Part shown: piece after piece, positions 1 to 7,453 of the stretch
How the letters are laid out: every line of letters begins with the position of its first letter
Numbering within the stretch: position 1 is the first letter of the stretch
Assembly (NCBI GenBank): GCA_024762625.1
Contig: JANTHA010000080.1
Location: forward strand, 1 to 8,830
From: Thiotrichaceae bacterium
Lineage (GTDB): Bacteria > Pseudomonadota > Gammaproteobacteria > Thiotrichales > Thiotrichaceae
DNA length: 8,830 nt
Direction of reading: 5' to 3'
Position numbers and translations under genes: made by a program
Notes under the pieces: generated by a model
Seen by the model: only the letters and a program-made list of their open reading frames with translations
Database searches by the model: none
What the model was told of the DNA's origin: nothing

Positions 1-183
1 CCCATCCTGCGTTGGCGCAACCGTCGCCAGGCTCATGGCGCAGGGGTCGGGTATATTTGCATTGATTGCCTGATCAAACCATTTTTCAAACTGTTCAAAG
101 GGCGAATCTGACAGGTCTTTTCGATGCAGTCCACCGAGCGTATATTCGCGCCGAAACGCGCTGATTTTGCTATAATCCGCCAT
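1..183 (-). CDS. pdxH: Pyridoxamine/pyridoxine 5'-phosphate oxidase, N-terminal part (cut by window edge)
   Basis: This is the first 61 codons of PdxH; the rest lies beyond the left edge. The enzyme oxidises pyridoxamine- or pyridoxine-5'-phosphate to pyridoxal 5'-phosphate with FMN and O2, in the cytoplasm. The visible part carries the characteristic N-terminal block [15 protein letters not shown] (residues 10-24). It is followed by a short helix ending FEKWFDQAI and by [10 protein letters not shown], where the FMN-binding barrel starts. This matches the order and spacing of E. coli PdxH (about 218 aa). The ATG at 183-181 lies 6 bases after the uup stop, with GAAGAG just upstream as a modest ribosome-binding site, so it is probably the last visible gene of the topA-tsaC-uup-pdxH operon. 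FMN and substrate residues further along cannot be checked here. The identification is from recognition of the N-terminal sequence. Confidence 0.93.
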   Translation of the reverse strand, partial: MADYSKISAFRREYTLGGLHRKDLSDSPFEQFEKWFDQAINANIPDPCAMSLATVAPTQDG

Positions 184-189
184 GGCTCT

Positions 190-2094
190 TCAGTTTCCCA
201 TTAACTCGAGTTGTTCCCAACGCTGGTACTTTTCTGCAAGCGTTGTTTGCAGCATCTTTAGCTGATCGGTCAGCTCAGTCACTTTTGTATGCTCCTGCTT
301 GTAAAAATCAGGCTCCGCCATCTGTTTTTCCAGCATCTCTATTTCCGTTTCAAGTTGCTCCAGTTCCGCTGGCAACTGATCCAGTTCACGCTGCTCATTG
401 TAACTTAATTTTTTTGACTGCTTAGCTTCCTTTGCAGGGACTGGCTTTGCCGCAGGCTTTCGAGCCTTGTTCTTCGTCTGCGATGCCTGCTTAGCCGGAT
501 CGGGACGTTGCCTGAGCCAATTGTCATAGCTGCCGACATATTCGCTGATTTTTCCGTTGCCTTCAAACACTAAACAACTGGTTACAATATTGTTGATAAA
601 CGCGCGGTCATGACTTACCAGTAACACGGTACCCTGATAATTAACCAGCAACTCTTCCAGCAATTCAAGCGTTTCCACATCCAGATCATTGGTCGGCTCG
701 TCCAGCACCAGCACATTGGCGGGTTTGATAAACAGTTTGGCGAGCAACAGACGATTGCGTTCGCCGCCGGATAGCGCGTTAACAGGCGAATTGGCGCGAT
801 CCGGCGTGAACAGGAAATCCTGCAAATAGCTGATGACGTGTTTTTCCTTGCCATTGACTATCACCTTGTCAGCACCGCGATCAAGATTATCCTTGACGGA
901 ACGATCCTCATCCAGCTGGCTACGAAGCTGATCAAAATAAGCGACCTGTAGATTGGTTCCTTCAATGATTTTTCCTGAGTCCGGCTTGAGCTCGCCCAGC
1001 AACACCTTGAGCAGGGTAGTCTTGCCGACGCCATTGGGCCCGATCAGGCCAATCTTGTCGCCGCGTTGAATCAGCGTCGAGAATTCATCAACCAATACTT
1101 GTCCATTGGGCAGCGCGTAGTTGATATGCCTCGCTTCTACCACCCGTTTGCCGGTGCGTTCGCCAACCGACACAGCCAGTTTTGCCGAACCCTGTTGCTC
1201 GCGGCGTTTGCCGCGCTCCTGTCGCATTTTCTGCAGCGCGCGTACACGCCCTTCGTTGCGGGTTCGACGCGCCTTGATGCCCTGACGAATCCAGACCTCT
1301 TCCTGCGCCAGTTTTTTATCAAAACGCGCATTTTCCAGTTCTTCGGCGTTCAGCATTTCTTCCTTGCGGCGCAGATAATTATCATAGTCGCCGGGCCAAC
1401 TGGTCGCTTGTCCGCGATCAAGTTCAACAATACGGGTCGCCAGTTTGCGCAAGAAAGCGCGGTCATGGGTAATGAAAACGATAGCGCCTTTGAACCCCAG
1501 CAAAAACTCTTCCAGCCAGATAATCGCTTCGATATCAAGATGATTGGTTGGCTCATCCAGCAGCAAAATATCCGGCTCCTGTACCAGCGCGCGCGCCAGT
1601 AGCACACGCCGTTTGAGACCGCCGGAGAGCCTTGAAAAGTCCGCATCGGCATTCAGCTCAAGACGCGATATAACGGTATCTATGGCATTCTGGAAATGCC
1701 AGCCATTGCAGGATTCGAGTTTCTGCTGCACCTGCTCGAAGCGTTTCATCCAGTCATCGGAGCCGACATCATCAGCTTCGTTCAAGGTGTGAAACTGTGA
1801 CAACAACTCGCCTGTTTCAGCCAGTCCCGAGGCAACGACTTCATAGACTGTTCCGCCCATATCCTGAGGCACTTCCTGCTCAAGCTGTGCGATTACGACG
1901 CCGCTTTCTGTAATGATTTCACAAGAATCCGGTTTGACCCCGCCGCTGAGCAATTTCATCAGAGTAGACTTTCCCGCGCCATTGCGACCAATCAGGCAAA
2001 TCCGCTCGCCCTTGTCGATACTCAAATCAAGATCATCCAGTAATGGCGGGCCGCCAAAACTGAGCTGGATATTGTGTAACTGAATTAAGGGCAT
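190..2094 (-). CDS. uup: ABC-F family ATPase Uup
   Basis: A soluble tandem ATPase of 634 aa (E. coli Uup is 635). Domain 1 has Walker A GRNGAGKST at 36-44, signature LSGGL at 156-160 and Walker B with catalytic Glu ILLLDE at 176-181. Domain 2 has GPNGVGKTT at 352-360, LSGGE at 441-445 and VLVLDE at 461-466. The basic, charged linker (about 240-305) is the ABC-F interdomain arm. A Lys/Pro/Ala-rich spacer (about 533-562) leads to a C-terminal coiled coil (about 563-634), the DNA-binding domain that marks Uup rather than EttA, and YheS is also excluded. There are no membrane segments. E. coli Uup suppresses precise transposon excision, acts on branched DNA intermediates and also has ribosome-linked roles. 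Both catalytic glutamates are present, so it should be active. The ATG is 9 bases after the tsaC stop; the ribosome-binding site is weak (CAGAAA), suggesting coupling to tsaC translation. Confidence 0.96.
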   Translation of the reverse strand: MPLIQLHNIQLSFGGPPLLDDLDLSIDKGERICLIGRNGAGKSTLMKLLSGGVKPDSCEIITESGVVIAQLEQEVPQDMGGTVYEVVASGLAETGELLSQFHTLNEADDVGSDDWMKRFEQVQQKLESCNGWHFQNAIDTVISRLELNADADFSRLSGGLKRRVLLARALVQEPDILLLDEPTNHLDIEAIIWLEEFLLGFKGAIVFITHDRAFLRKLATRIVELDRGQATSWPGDYDNYLRRKEEMLNAEELENARFDKKLAQEEVWIRQGIKARRTRNEGRVRALQKMRQERGKRREQQGSAKLAVSVGERTGKRVVEARHINYALPNGQVLVDEFSTLIQRGDKIGLIGPNGVGKTTLLKVLLGELKPDSGKIIEGTNLQVAYFDQLRSQLDEDRSVKDNLDRGADKVIVNGKEKHVISYLQDFLFTPDRANSPVNALSGGERNRLLLAKLFIKPANVLVLDEPTNDLDVETLELLEELLVNYQGTVLLVSHDRAFINNIVTSCLVFEGNGKISEYVGSYDNWLRQRPDPAKQASQTKNKARKPAAKPVPAKEAKQSKKLSYNEQRELDQLPAELEQLETEIEMLEKQMAEPDFYKQEHTKVTELTDQLKMLQTTLAEKYQRWEQLELMGN

Positions 2095-2103
2095 ATTTCT
2101 GGA

Positions 2104-2652
2104 TTAACTGCGAATTATTTCGCCGCTGATACTATCACGAATCACGCTGGGTTTTTGTGATTCGCCCAGCTTTCCGTCAACAATCAGATCAATTTTATCC
2201 CCTAACTGTTTTACGACTTCATCAACCGATCTGGCCGGATCTTGTCCACTGATATTGGCGCTGGTTGAGACTATCGCGGAGCCAAGCGTGTCACATAATT
2301 CCCTGGCGAGCGGATGCCTTGTAATACGCACCGCAAGCGAATTAAAATTGCCTGTTAACCATACAGGTGTGGATTCAAGCGCTGGAAAGACATAGGTCGT
2401 AGCGCTGGGCAAGGTAAGTGCGTTCTGGTCGTTTGTCAGTGGTTTCAGGTATTTGCTGACTTGTGAGAAGTCGCTGGCAATCAATATCAAGCCTTTTGAA
2501 ACCGGGCGTTTTTTTATCGTCAGTAAACGCCGCACGGCATTTTCATTATCCGGATCGCAGCCCAGACCAAAGACTGCTTCGGTCGGGTAAGCAAAAACAG
2601 CGCCCTGACTGAACAGTGTCGTCAGGTCATCTGGCTTATCCGTGATTAGCAT
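2104..2652 (-). CDS. tsaC: Threonylcarbamoyl-AMP synthase TsaC (YrdC/Sua5 family)
   Basis: TsaC makes threonylcarbamoyl-AMP from threonine, bicarbonate and ATP. This is the first step of t6A37 modification of ANN-decoding tRNAs. The protein is 182 aa (E. coli 190) with one YrdC domain. Motifs seen: YPTEAVFGLGCDP (22-34), IKKRPVSKGLILI (46-58, basic nucleotide-binding residues), SLAVRITRHPL (105-115) and STSANISG (129-136). The frame stays open upstream to 2919, but that stretch is an out-of-frame Arg/Lys-rich reading of the topA tail. I chose the ATG at 2652 because family homology begins there and it lies 19 bases after the topA stop. A weak GGAA is the only ribosome-binding-like site. Odd feature: residues 81-86 read LPSATT where E. 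coli has WPGPVT, and the preceding segment is about five residues shorter. It is part of the topA operon. Confidence 0.94.
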   Translation of the reverse strand: MLITDKPDDLTTLFSQGAVFAYPTEAVFGLGCDPDNENAVRRLLTIKKRPVSKGLILIASDFSQVSKYLKPLTNDQNALTLPSATTYVFPALESTPVWLTGNFNSLAVRITRHPLARELCDTLGSAIVSTSANISGQDPARSVDEVVKQLGDKIDLIVDGKLGESQKPSVIRDSISGEIIRS

Positions 2653-2671
2653 CGCAAACGCTATTCCAGCA

Positions 2672-5392
2672 TTATTTTCTGGTAGATGCTTTTTTAGTGG
2701 TTTTTTTGGCCGTCTTTTTAGCGGTTGTTTTTTTCTTTGTTGCCGGTTTTTTTCGAGTTGCCTTCTTTTTGGCTTGTGTTTCGACCCATGCGCCATTGAC
2801 ATAACGCGCCGACCACCCTGTCGCTTTGCCGTCTTTGTCTGAGCGCACATAATGCTCTTTTGTTTTACGATCAAAGCGCACCGCCGCCTTATTGCCTTGC
2901 GGATCTTCGGCGGGTGCATCGGCGAGGTACTGGAATTTGGGTGAGATGCGATCTTTGAAGCGCTTTAGCTCTTCCACCAGCGGCGCGCGCGTTTCGCGGG
3001 ATTTGGGATAGGTGCTGGCGGCCAGGAACAGACCTGCGGCGCCATCTCTCAAGATAAAATAGGCGTCTGATTTTTCGCAGGGAAGTTCAGGCAAATGCAC
3101 CGGATCTTCACGTGGAGGAGCCACTTCGCCATTGCGTAAAATCTTGCGGGTGTTCTTGCATTCTTCGGTATTGCTGCATTTCATGTACGGGCCAAATCGA
3201 CCAGTGGTAAGATGCATGTCATGACCGCATTTCTCACATTCAACCACCGGGCCATCATAGCCTTTCAGTTTAAACGTTCCTTTTTCGACAATGTAGCCGT
3301 CACATTCCGGGTTTTCACCGCATACATGTAGCTTGCGGGTTTCATCAATGTAGTAACTGTCCATGGCGGCATCGCACTTTGGGCAGCGCTTCTTTGCCAT
3401 TAATTCCTGGGTTTCGGCGTCTTCCACAGCCATATCAATGGATTCTTCGGCGGGAACCAGATTCAGCGTTTTCTTGCAGCGCTCCTTAGGCGGCAATAGA
3501 TAGCCTTCACAGCCAAGAAATACTCCGGTTGCCGCAGTGCGAATTCCCATATGACGGGAGCAATCCGGACAGAGGATTTCTGTCATCACCATTTGGTTCG
3601 GCTTCATTCCCCCTTCTTCGGGCGGTGCGCTGGCTTTTTCCAGTTGTACCGTAAATTCCTTGAAAAAATCATCCAGCACGGCTCGCCAGTCCAGTTTACC
3701 GCCTGCTATTTCATCCAGCTCTTTTTCCATTTCAGCCGTGAAATCATAATTCATTAATTCTTCAAAGCTGCTGATCAGGCGTTTGGTGACGATCTCTCCC
3801 ATCTTTTCCGCATAAAAACGACGCGACTTGACGCTCACATAGCCGCGATCACGAATTGTCGAAATAATGGCCGCATAGGTTGACGGTCGTCCGATCCCCT
3901 GTTTCTCCAACTCCTTGACCAGCGACGCTTCGGTATAACGCGGCGGCGGCTTGGTGAAATGCTGCTGTGGATCCAGTTCAACCAGATCCAGCTTATCGCC
4001 TTCCTGAATATCCGGTAGATGCGGCTCGTCTTTCTTGCTGAGCGGAGGCAAAGCCTTGGTCCAGCCCGGGAAGCGCATGGTGCGACCACGCGCATTCAAC
4101 AAGTAGTCGCCGGCTTGCACAGTCAAGCGGGTTGAGTCATAGCGCGCCGGAACCATCTGACAGGCGACGAATTGCCGCCAGATCAACTCATAAAGCTTCT
4201 TGGCGTCTTCGCCCATATCTTTCAGGTGGCCTGTCATGACCTTGACGTCGGAGGGACGTATCGCCTCGTGCGCTTCCTGCGCACCGCTTTTAGATCCGTA
4301 AAAATTGGGTTTGGGCGGTAAATATTCCTTACCGTATTTTTTGGAAATAAAACCGCGCACGCTATCAAGCGCATCCTTGCTCAGGTTAGTAGAATCCGTA
4401 CGCATATAAGTGATATAACCCGCCTCATAGAGTTTTTGAGCAAGCCCCATGGTGCGTTTGACGCCATAGCCGAAGCGCGTACTCGCAGCCTGTTGTAGCG
4501 TGGATGTTATGAACGGCGCCTTGGGTTTTGTGGTGGTCGCGCGGTCTTCGCGTTTTATCAGCTCATAGTTGGTTTTTTTTAGTTCGGCGACCGCCGCCAT
4601 CGCCTGTTCTTCATTAACAGGTTTGAAGGCTTCGCCTTTATATTTATTGACCTCAGCCCGTAGCGCCTCGCCAAGCGTTGTCGCGAGATCTGCATGGATA
4701 TCCCAGAACTCCTCCGGATTAAAGGCGTTGATTTCATGTTCGCGCTCCACGATGAGACGAACAGCAACCGATTGTACGCGCCCCGCAGACAGGCCGCGTC
4801 CGATTTTCTGCCACAACAAGGGAGACACCATAAAACCGACTACGCGATCCAGGAAACGCCGCGCCTGTTGCGCATTGACACGATCCGTGTCCAGCTTGTC
4901 CGGGGATTCAAAGGCTTTCTGGATCGCGCTTTTAGTAATCTCATTAAATGTTACACGCTCAAAACGCTCATCATCGCCGCCAATGACTTCTTTCAGATGC
5001 CAGGCAATCGCCTCTCCTTCGCGATCAAGGTCGGTCGCGAGGTAAACCGTATCGGAATTTTTGGCCAGTTTTTTTAGTTCTGCTACGACTTTTTCCTTTC
5101 CCGGAAGAATTTCATAACGGGCTTTCCAGCCATGCTCCGGGTCAATGCCCATACGTTTATACAGATTGTTTCGATCACGCTGTTTTTTAAATTCTGCTTT
5201 CTTTTTTTCCGACATGCCCTTGGTGAGCTGAGCCAGCGTCGGCGCCTTGGTTTTGCCTTTATTTCCGCCACCGCCTTTCGGCAGGTCTCTGATATGACCT
5301 ACGCTGGACTTGACAATAAATTCCTTGCCGAGGTATTTGTTGATGGTTTTCGCCTTGGCTGGCGACTCCACAATAACGAGCGATCTTCCCAT
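2672..5392 (-). CDS. topA: DNA topoisomerase I (type IA, omega protein)
   Basis: TopA relaxes negative supercoils by transient cleavage of one strand. It has 906 aa against 865 in E. coli. The TOPRIM domain starts at [20 protein letters not shown], with Glu9 and [13 protein letters not shown] (acidic triad D121, D123, E125). The active-site region [10 protein letters not shown] gives catalytic Tyr329 with Arg331. GIGRPSTYA (499-507) is also conserved. Three Cys4 zinc fingers are intact: C608/611/628/639, C670/673/691/697 and C719/722/739/745. The E. coli-like C-terminal domain runs to about residue 872 ([15 protein letters not shown]). Beyond it is a 33-residue Lys/Thr/Ala tail (874-906) absent from E. 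coli TopA. The ATG at 5392 is the only possible start, since an in-frame TGA lies 3 codons upstream. It is separated from smg by a terminator and therefore needs its own promoter. It heads the operon with tsaC, uup and pdxH. Confidence 0.98.
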   Translation of the reverse strand: MGRSLVIVESPAKAKTINKYLGKEFIVKSSVGHIRDLPKGGGGNKGKTKAPTLAQLTKGMSEKKKAEFKKQRDRNNLYKRMGIDPEHGWKARYEILPGKEKVVAELKKLAKNSDTVYLATDLDREGEAIAWHLKEVIGGDDERFERVTFNEITKSAIQKAFESPDKLDTDRVNAQQARRFLDRVVGFMVSPLLWQKIGRGLSAGRVQSVAVRLIVEREHEINAFNPEEFWDIHADLATTLGEALRAEVNKYKGEAFKPVNEEQAMAAVAELKKTNYELIKREDRATTTKPKAPFITSTLQQAASTRFGYGVKRTMGLAQKLYEAGYITYMRTDSTNLSKDALDSVRGFISKKYGKEYLPPKPNFYGSKSGAQEAHEAIRPSDVKVMTGHLKDMGEDAKKLYELIWRQFVACQMVPARYDSTRLTVQAGDYLLNARGRTMRFPGWTKALPPLSKKDEPHLPDIQEGDKLDLVELDPQQHFTKPPPRYTEASLVKELEKQGIGRPSTYAAIISTIRDRGYVSVKSRRFYAEKMGEIVTKRLISSFEELMNYDFTAEMEKELDEIAGGKLDWRAVLDDFFKEFTVQLEKASAPPEEGGMKPNQMVMTEILCPDCSRHMGIRTAATGVFLGCEGYLLPPKERCKKTLNLVPAEESIDMAVEDAETQELMAKKRCPKCDAAMDSYYIDETRKLHVCGENPECDGYIVEKGTFKLKGYDGPVVECEKCGHDMHLTTGRFGPYMKCSNTEECKNTRKILRNGEVAPPREDPVHLPELPCEKSDAYFILRDGAAGLFLAASTYPKSRETRAPLVEELKRFKDRISPKFQYLADAPAEDPQGNKAAVRFDRKTKEHYVRSDKDGKATGWSARYVNGAWVETQAKKKATRKKPATKKKTTAKKTAKKTTKKASTRK
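2675..2773 (-). other. Lysine-rich low-complexity tail of TopA
   Basis: This stretch codes TopA residues 874-906. By count it holds 15 Lys, 2 Arg, 8 Thr, 6 Ala, 1 Pro and 1 Ser, in KKxA/KKT-type repeats resembling histone H1 or H1-like bacterial tails. The DNA contains three A7 runs on the coding strand (2747-2753, 2728-2734, 2701-2707). The first sits in the phase A_AAA_AAA relative to the reading frame. Lysine-repeat tails on TopA are known in actinobacteria, where they aid DNA binding and processivity. That role here is inferred. Confidence 0.85.
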
Positions 5393-5423
5393 GTTGTTGT
5401 TTCAATTCCGGTTTTCACTAAGA

Positions 5424-5460
5424 GTTCAGGGTTAAACAGTTGGTAGGCGCATTCCTGAAC
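5424..5460 (-). repeat. Inverted repeat in topA leader
   Basis: GTTCAGG (5424-5430) and CCTGAAC (5454-5460) are perfect 7-base arms around a 23-base interior. Immediately beside it is a second small dyad, GAACCTGTTC (arms GAAC/GTTC), sharing the right arm. In the transcript it would form a stem about 30 bases upstream of the topA ATG. There is no T-run after it, so it is not a terminator. It could be a regulatory stem, a protein site or chance. Confidence 0.4.
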
Positions 5461-5481
5461 CTGTTCAAAAAAATCTGCAAC

Positions 5482-5509
5482 CTTACACTGTAAATGGAAC
5501 AAGAGTAAA
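5482..5509 (-). promoter_or_regulatory. Candidate topA promoter with an operator-like dyad
   Basis: On the minus strand TTTACT (5509-5504, 4/6 to the -35 consensus), a 16-base spacer and TGTAAG (5487-5482, 4/6 to the -10 consensus) lie about 90 bases upstream of topA. A perfect 11-base dyad, TTACA-C-TGTAA (5483-5493), overlaps the -10. A promoter is required somewhere in 5393-5518 because a terminator separates topA from smg, but this assignment is weak. An alternative -35, TTTACA (5494-5489, 5/6), has no good -10 partner. Confidence 0.3.
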
Positions 5510-5518
5510 GCACAAATG

Positions 5519-5552
5519 AAAAAGGCGCAGGTTAATAGAACCATGCGCCTTT
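5519..5552 (-). terminator. Intrinsic terminator after smg
   Basis: Read on the minus strand, AAAGGCGCA (5552-5544) pairs with TGCGCCTTT (5529-5521). An inner GGTT/AACC stem with a 5-base loop sits inside, with one bulged base at 5543. The 3' arm runs into a T5 tract (5523-5519) followed by CATTTG. It starts 27 bases after the smg stop codon. The stem plus U-tract makes this a convincing Rho-independent terminator that isolates the smg transcript from topA. The T-rich sequence on the other flank could allow some function on the plus strand. Confidence 0.88.
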
Positions 5553-5579
5553 GTTTTATTTATACTATACGGGATTTAA

Positions 5580-6050
5580 TCAGTGATAAACGACCGGCTC
5601 CTCACCCATCGCCACGTTATCCATCCAGATATATTCGGCTTCTGAATTAGGTTGATTTAACAATAACATTAATATCACCCACTTCAGGCGGTTTAAATCA
5701 AACTCCCTATCGCCCAGAGCCAACACGCGATCAATTGTGCGTTCGCGCATTTCTGCGGATAAAACGCCTGATTGCTCAAGCGACATCAAATAAGCCTGAC
5801 ACTCATGATCAAGCCAACGCGCCTCATATTTGGAAAAATGGCGAATCGTATTACTGGTAGGCTTTGATAAATAAATAATGTCTTCATCAGCCAGACTTTC
5901 CAGCCAGTCAAACGCCTTGCTGATATGTTTTTTGGGGAAACCTGCGTCTTTTAGATAACCTTGCAACACATCGCGGTTTTGGCTGACATCATCAACATCG
6001 GAATAATTATCAAACAGGTAGAAGAGTACATCCAGTGTATTTTCTCTCAT
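5580..6050 (-). CDS. smg: Smg family protein (DUF494), function unknown
   Basis: A small, acidic, soluble protein of 156 aa (E. coli Smg is 157). Recognisable family features are the N-terminal LDVLFYLFDNYSD (residues 6-18), DAGFPKKHISKAFDWLESLAD in the first third, and the conserved ERTIDRVLAL...LKWVILMLLLNQP near the C-terminus. It is predicted all-helical, with no signal peptide or membrane segment. No biochemical role is established for Smg; across Gammaproteobacteria it sits beside dprA and often topA, as here. The ATG at 6050 is supported by the family start (MxENxLDVL). There is no clear ribosome-binding site, and the start overlaps the stop of a 12-codon leader ORF (ATGA). It has its own promoter (6109-6138) and terminator (5519-5552), so it may be a monocistronic unit. 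Confidence 0.93.
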   Translation of the reverse strand: MRENTLDVLFYLFDNYSDVDDVSQNRDVLQGYLKDAGFPKKHISKAFDWLESLADEDIIYLSKPTSNTIRHFSKYEARWLDHECQAYLMSLEQSGVLSAEMRERTIDRVLALGDREFDLNRLKWVILMLLLNQPNSEAEYIWMDNVAMGEEPVVYH

Positions 6051-6085
6051 AGAATCGGGGCTCGCTTTTTTAAATCTTTCAGCAT
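6047..6085 (-). CDS. Possible 12-codon leader ORF upstream of smg
   Basis: ATG at 6085-6083 opens a reading frame MLKDLKKRAPIL that ends in TGA at 6049-6047. That TGA overlaps the smg ATG (6050-6048) as ATGA, the arrangement typical of translational coupling. Its start codon forms the 3' arm of the hairpin at 6080-6096. No ribosome-binding site is visible ahead of it, and it could be a chance frame. I annotate it only because smg itself also lacks a good ribosome-binding site. Confidence 0.2.
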   Translation of the reverse strand: MLKDLKKRAPIL

Positions 6086-6096
6086 GGGGGATGCTG
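6080..6096 (-). promoter_or_regulatory. Hairpin in smg 5' leader
   Basis: CAGCAT and ATGCTG form a perfect 6-bp stem around a five-base homopolymer loop (C5 in the transcript). It lies within a few bases of the transcription start predicted from the promoter at 6109-6138 and 30 bases before the smg ATG. It may stabilise the 5' end or hide the ATG of the leader ORF. No U-tract follows, so it is not a terminator for dprA. Confidence 0.45.
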
Positions 6097-6108
6097 TTTC
6101 TGATGTCT

Positions 6109-6138
6109 ATTCTACAATAAAACCACTATCCTTGTCAC
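6109..6138 (-). promoter_or_regulatory. Sigma70-type promoter of smg
   Basis: On the minus strand, GTGACA (6138-6133, 5/6 to TTGACA) is followed by an 18-base spacer and TAGAAT (6114-6109, 5/6 to TATAAT). The start of transcription would be near 6102, giving a leader of about 50 bases. It lies in the 142-base gap between dprA and smg. No terminator was seen after dprA, so readthrough from dprA may add to smg transcription. Confidence 0.6.
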
Positions 6139-6192
6139 TCTGCTGGTCGGCGTTTCATGTCATTTCGGCGAACGGTAGCTTTCTTGGCGGTT

Positions 6193-7416
6193 TTACTTAA
6201 GGCGCGTATAGGTTCCACCACCACTGGAACTAACACGATTCTGCAGCTCCAGAATCAACAGCATCGCCGATACTTCTTCGACGGACAGACCAGTTCTTGG
6301 AACCAGCTGATCAATTTGCACAGGATCGAATCCCATTTTATCCAGTAGTAGTTGCTGTGATTCCGCTAATTCCATTTCCGCATTTTTCACATTTTCCGCA
6401 TCTGCAGACGATGAGAATGAATTCTTGTTCTCACCCAAACTATTGGAGGAGCGCGTTTGCAAACCAGTATCGTCCGTGGTTGCTGCGTTAGCACCTATCG
6501 TTTTAATATCAACAATATCAATGCCTTCAAGATCAATCACCGATGACATTTCATCAAAAATATCCTGGGCTGTCTCTACCAGCTTGGCTCCCTGCCGAAT
6601 CAGCCTGTGACAACCGCGAGCCAGTGGATTATGAATCGATCCTGGAATTGCAAACACTTCGCGCCCCTGCTCACTCGCCAGACGCGCCGTAATCAGGGAG
6701 CCGCTGCGCAAGGCGGCCTCAATGACTAACGTACCATGACTCAAGCCGCTGATAATGCGATTGCGTCGAGGGAAATTTTCTGATTTAGGCTGAACCCCAA
6801 GAGGAAACTCGGAAACAATGGCGCCATTTTCAACAATATCATGCGCCAACTTTCTGTGACGCGCCGGATAAACCCGGTCGATTCCGGTTGCTATTACCGC
6901 AATGGTTGGCATGCCGGCATCCAGTGCTCCCTGATGAGCAATGCCGTCAACCCCTAGCGCAAGACCACTGGTAATGCACAAACCGGCTTGCGCCAGATAT
7001 TTGGAGAAATCATGGGCGTTTATTTTACCGCCCTGTGTCGGATTGCGACTGCCGATAATGGCGAGTTGCGGATCGTTTAACAGGTCTGGATTTCCATGAA
7101 CATAAAGTACGGGAGGGGGATTATCTATTTGCCTGAGCAGCCTGGGATAGTCTTCACACGACAGCGTAATAATGTAATGGTTATCCGCAGCTTGTAACCA
7201 GTCAATATCAGACTGGGCGCTCTTCAGAACTGAAACATCGCTGATGGATTGCGCCAGTGACTGGCTGATCCCAGCCTTACTGATGGCGCTAACATCCGAG
7301 TCAAATACAGCCTTTGGCGTCCCGAATGCAGTGAGTAGTTTCTGGTAATTTTTAGGGCCAACGCCAGGTACTCGCAAAAGCGAGACCCAGTATTGTATTT
7401 CTTCAGCTGGAGTCAT
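6193..7416 (-). CDS. dprA: DNA-processing protein DprA (Smf)
   Basis: DprA binds incoming single-stranded DNA in the cytoplasm and loads RecA during natural transformation. It has 407 aa; E. coli Smf is 374. Visible domains: an N-terminal SAM/helix-hairpin-helix part with LLRVPGVGPKNYQKLL (13-28); a Rossmann-fold DprA core (about 105-290) with IGSRNPTQGG (121-130), SGLALGVDGIAH (150-161), FPRRNRIISGLS (215-226) and RSGSLITARLA (237-247); and a C-terminal winged helix (about 347-407). Between core and winged helix lies a Ser/Asn/Asp-rich linker (291-346), which explains the extra length. The ATG at 7416 is forced, because a TGA lies in frame directly upstream. No ribosome-binding site is close by; an AGGGG sits about 33 bases up, next to the stop of the previous gene. 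It is 37 bases after the LysM gene and probably co-transcribed with it. Confidence 0.97.
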   Translation of the reverse strand: MTPAEEIQYWVSLLRVPGVGPKNYQKLLTAFGTPKAVFDSDVSAISKAGISQSLAQSISDVSVLKSAQSDIDWLQAADNHYIITLSCEDYPRLLRQIDNPPPVLYVHGNPDLLNDPQLAIIGSRNPTQGGKINAHDFSKYLAQAGLCITSGLALGVDGIAHQGALDAGMPTIAVIATGIDRVYPARHRKLAHDIVENGAIVSEFPLGVQPKSENFPRRNRIISGLSHGTLVIEAALRSGSLITARLASEQGREVFAIPGSIHNPLARGCHRLIRQGAKLVETAQDIFDEMSSVIDLEGIDIVDIKTIGANAATTDDTGLQTRSSNSLGENKNSFSSSADAENVKNAEMELAESQQLLLDKMGFDPVQIDQLVPRTGLSVEEVSAMLLILELQNRVSSSGGGTYTRLK

Positions 7417-7453
7417 TCATGAAGTGTAACGCAAATAGTTGTGATTAGCCCCT

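Noticed and set aside
1066..1602. 178-aa plus-strand open frame opposite uup
   Set aside because: It is antisense to the conserved, fully supported uup gene, has no ribosome-binding site and no recognisable domain.
2653..2919. N-terminal extension of tsaC giving a 271-aa protein from an ATG at 2919
   Set aside because: The extra 89 residues are the +1-frame reading of the topA 3' end, are Arg/Lys-rich and do not resemble any TsaC. Homology starts at the ATG at 2652.
4569..5077. Plus-strand open frames of 158 and 127 aa opposite topA
   Set aside because: They overlap each other in different frames and are antisense to the conserved TopA core; their Ser/Arg-rich composition is typical of shadow frames.
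5488..5503. CTGT...ACAA resembling a LexA (SOS) box upstream of topA
   Set aside because: The half-sites are spaced 7 rather than 8 bases and the second half is ACAA, so it does not meet the CTGT-N8-ACAG consensus.
7403..7420. Five-codon minus-strand ORF (MNDSS) starting 4 bases before the dprA ATG
   Set aside because: There is no ribosome-binding site and very short overlapping frames are common by chance.
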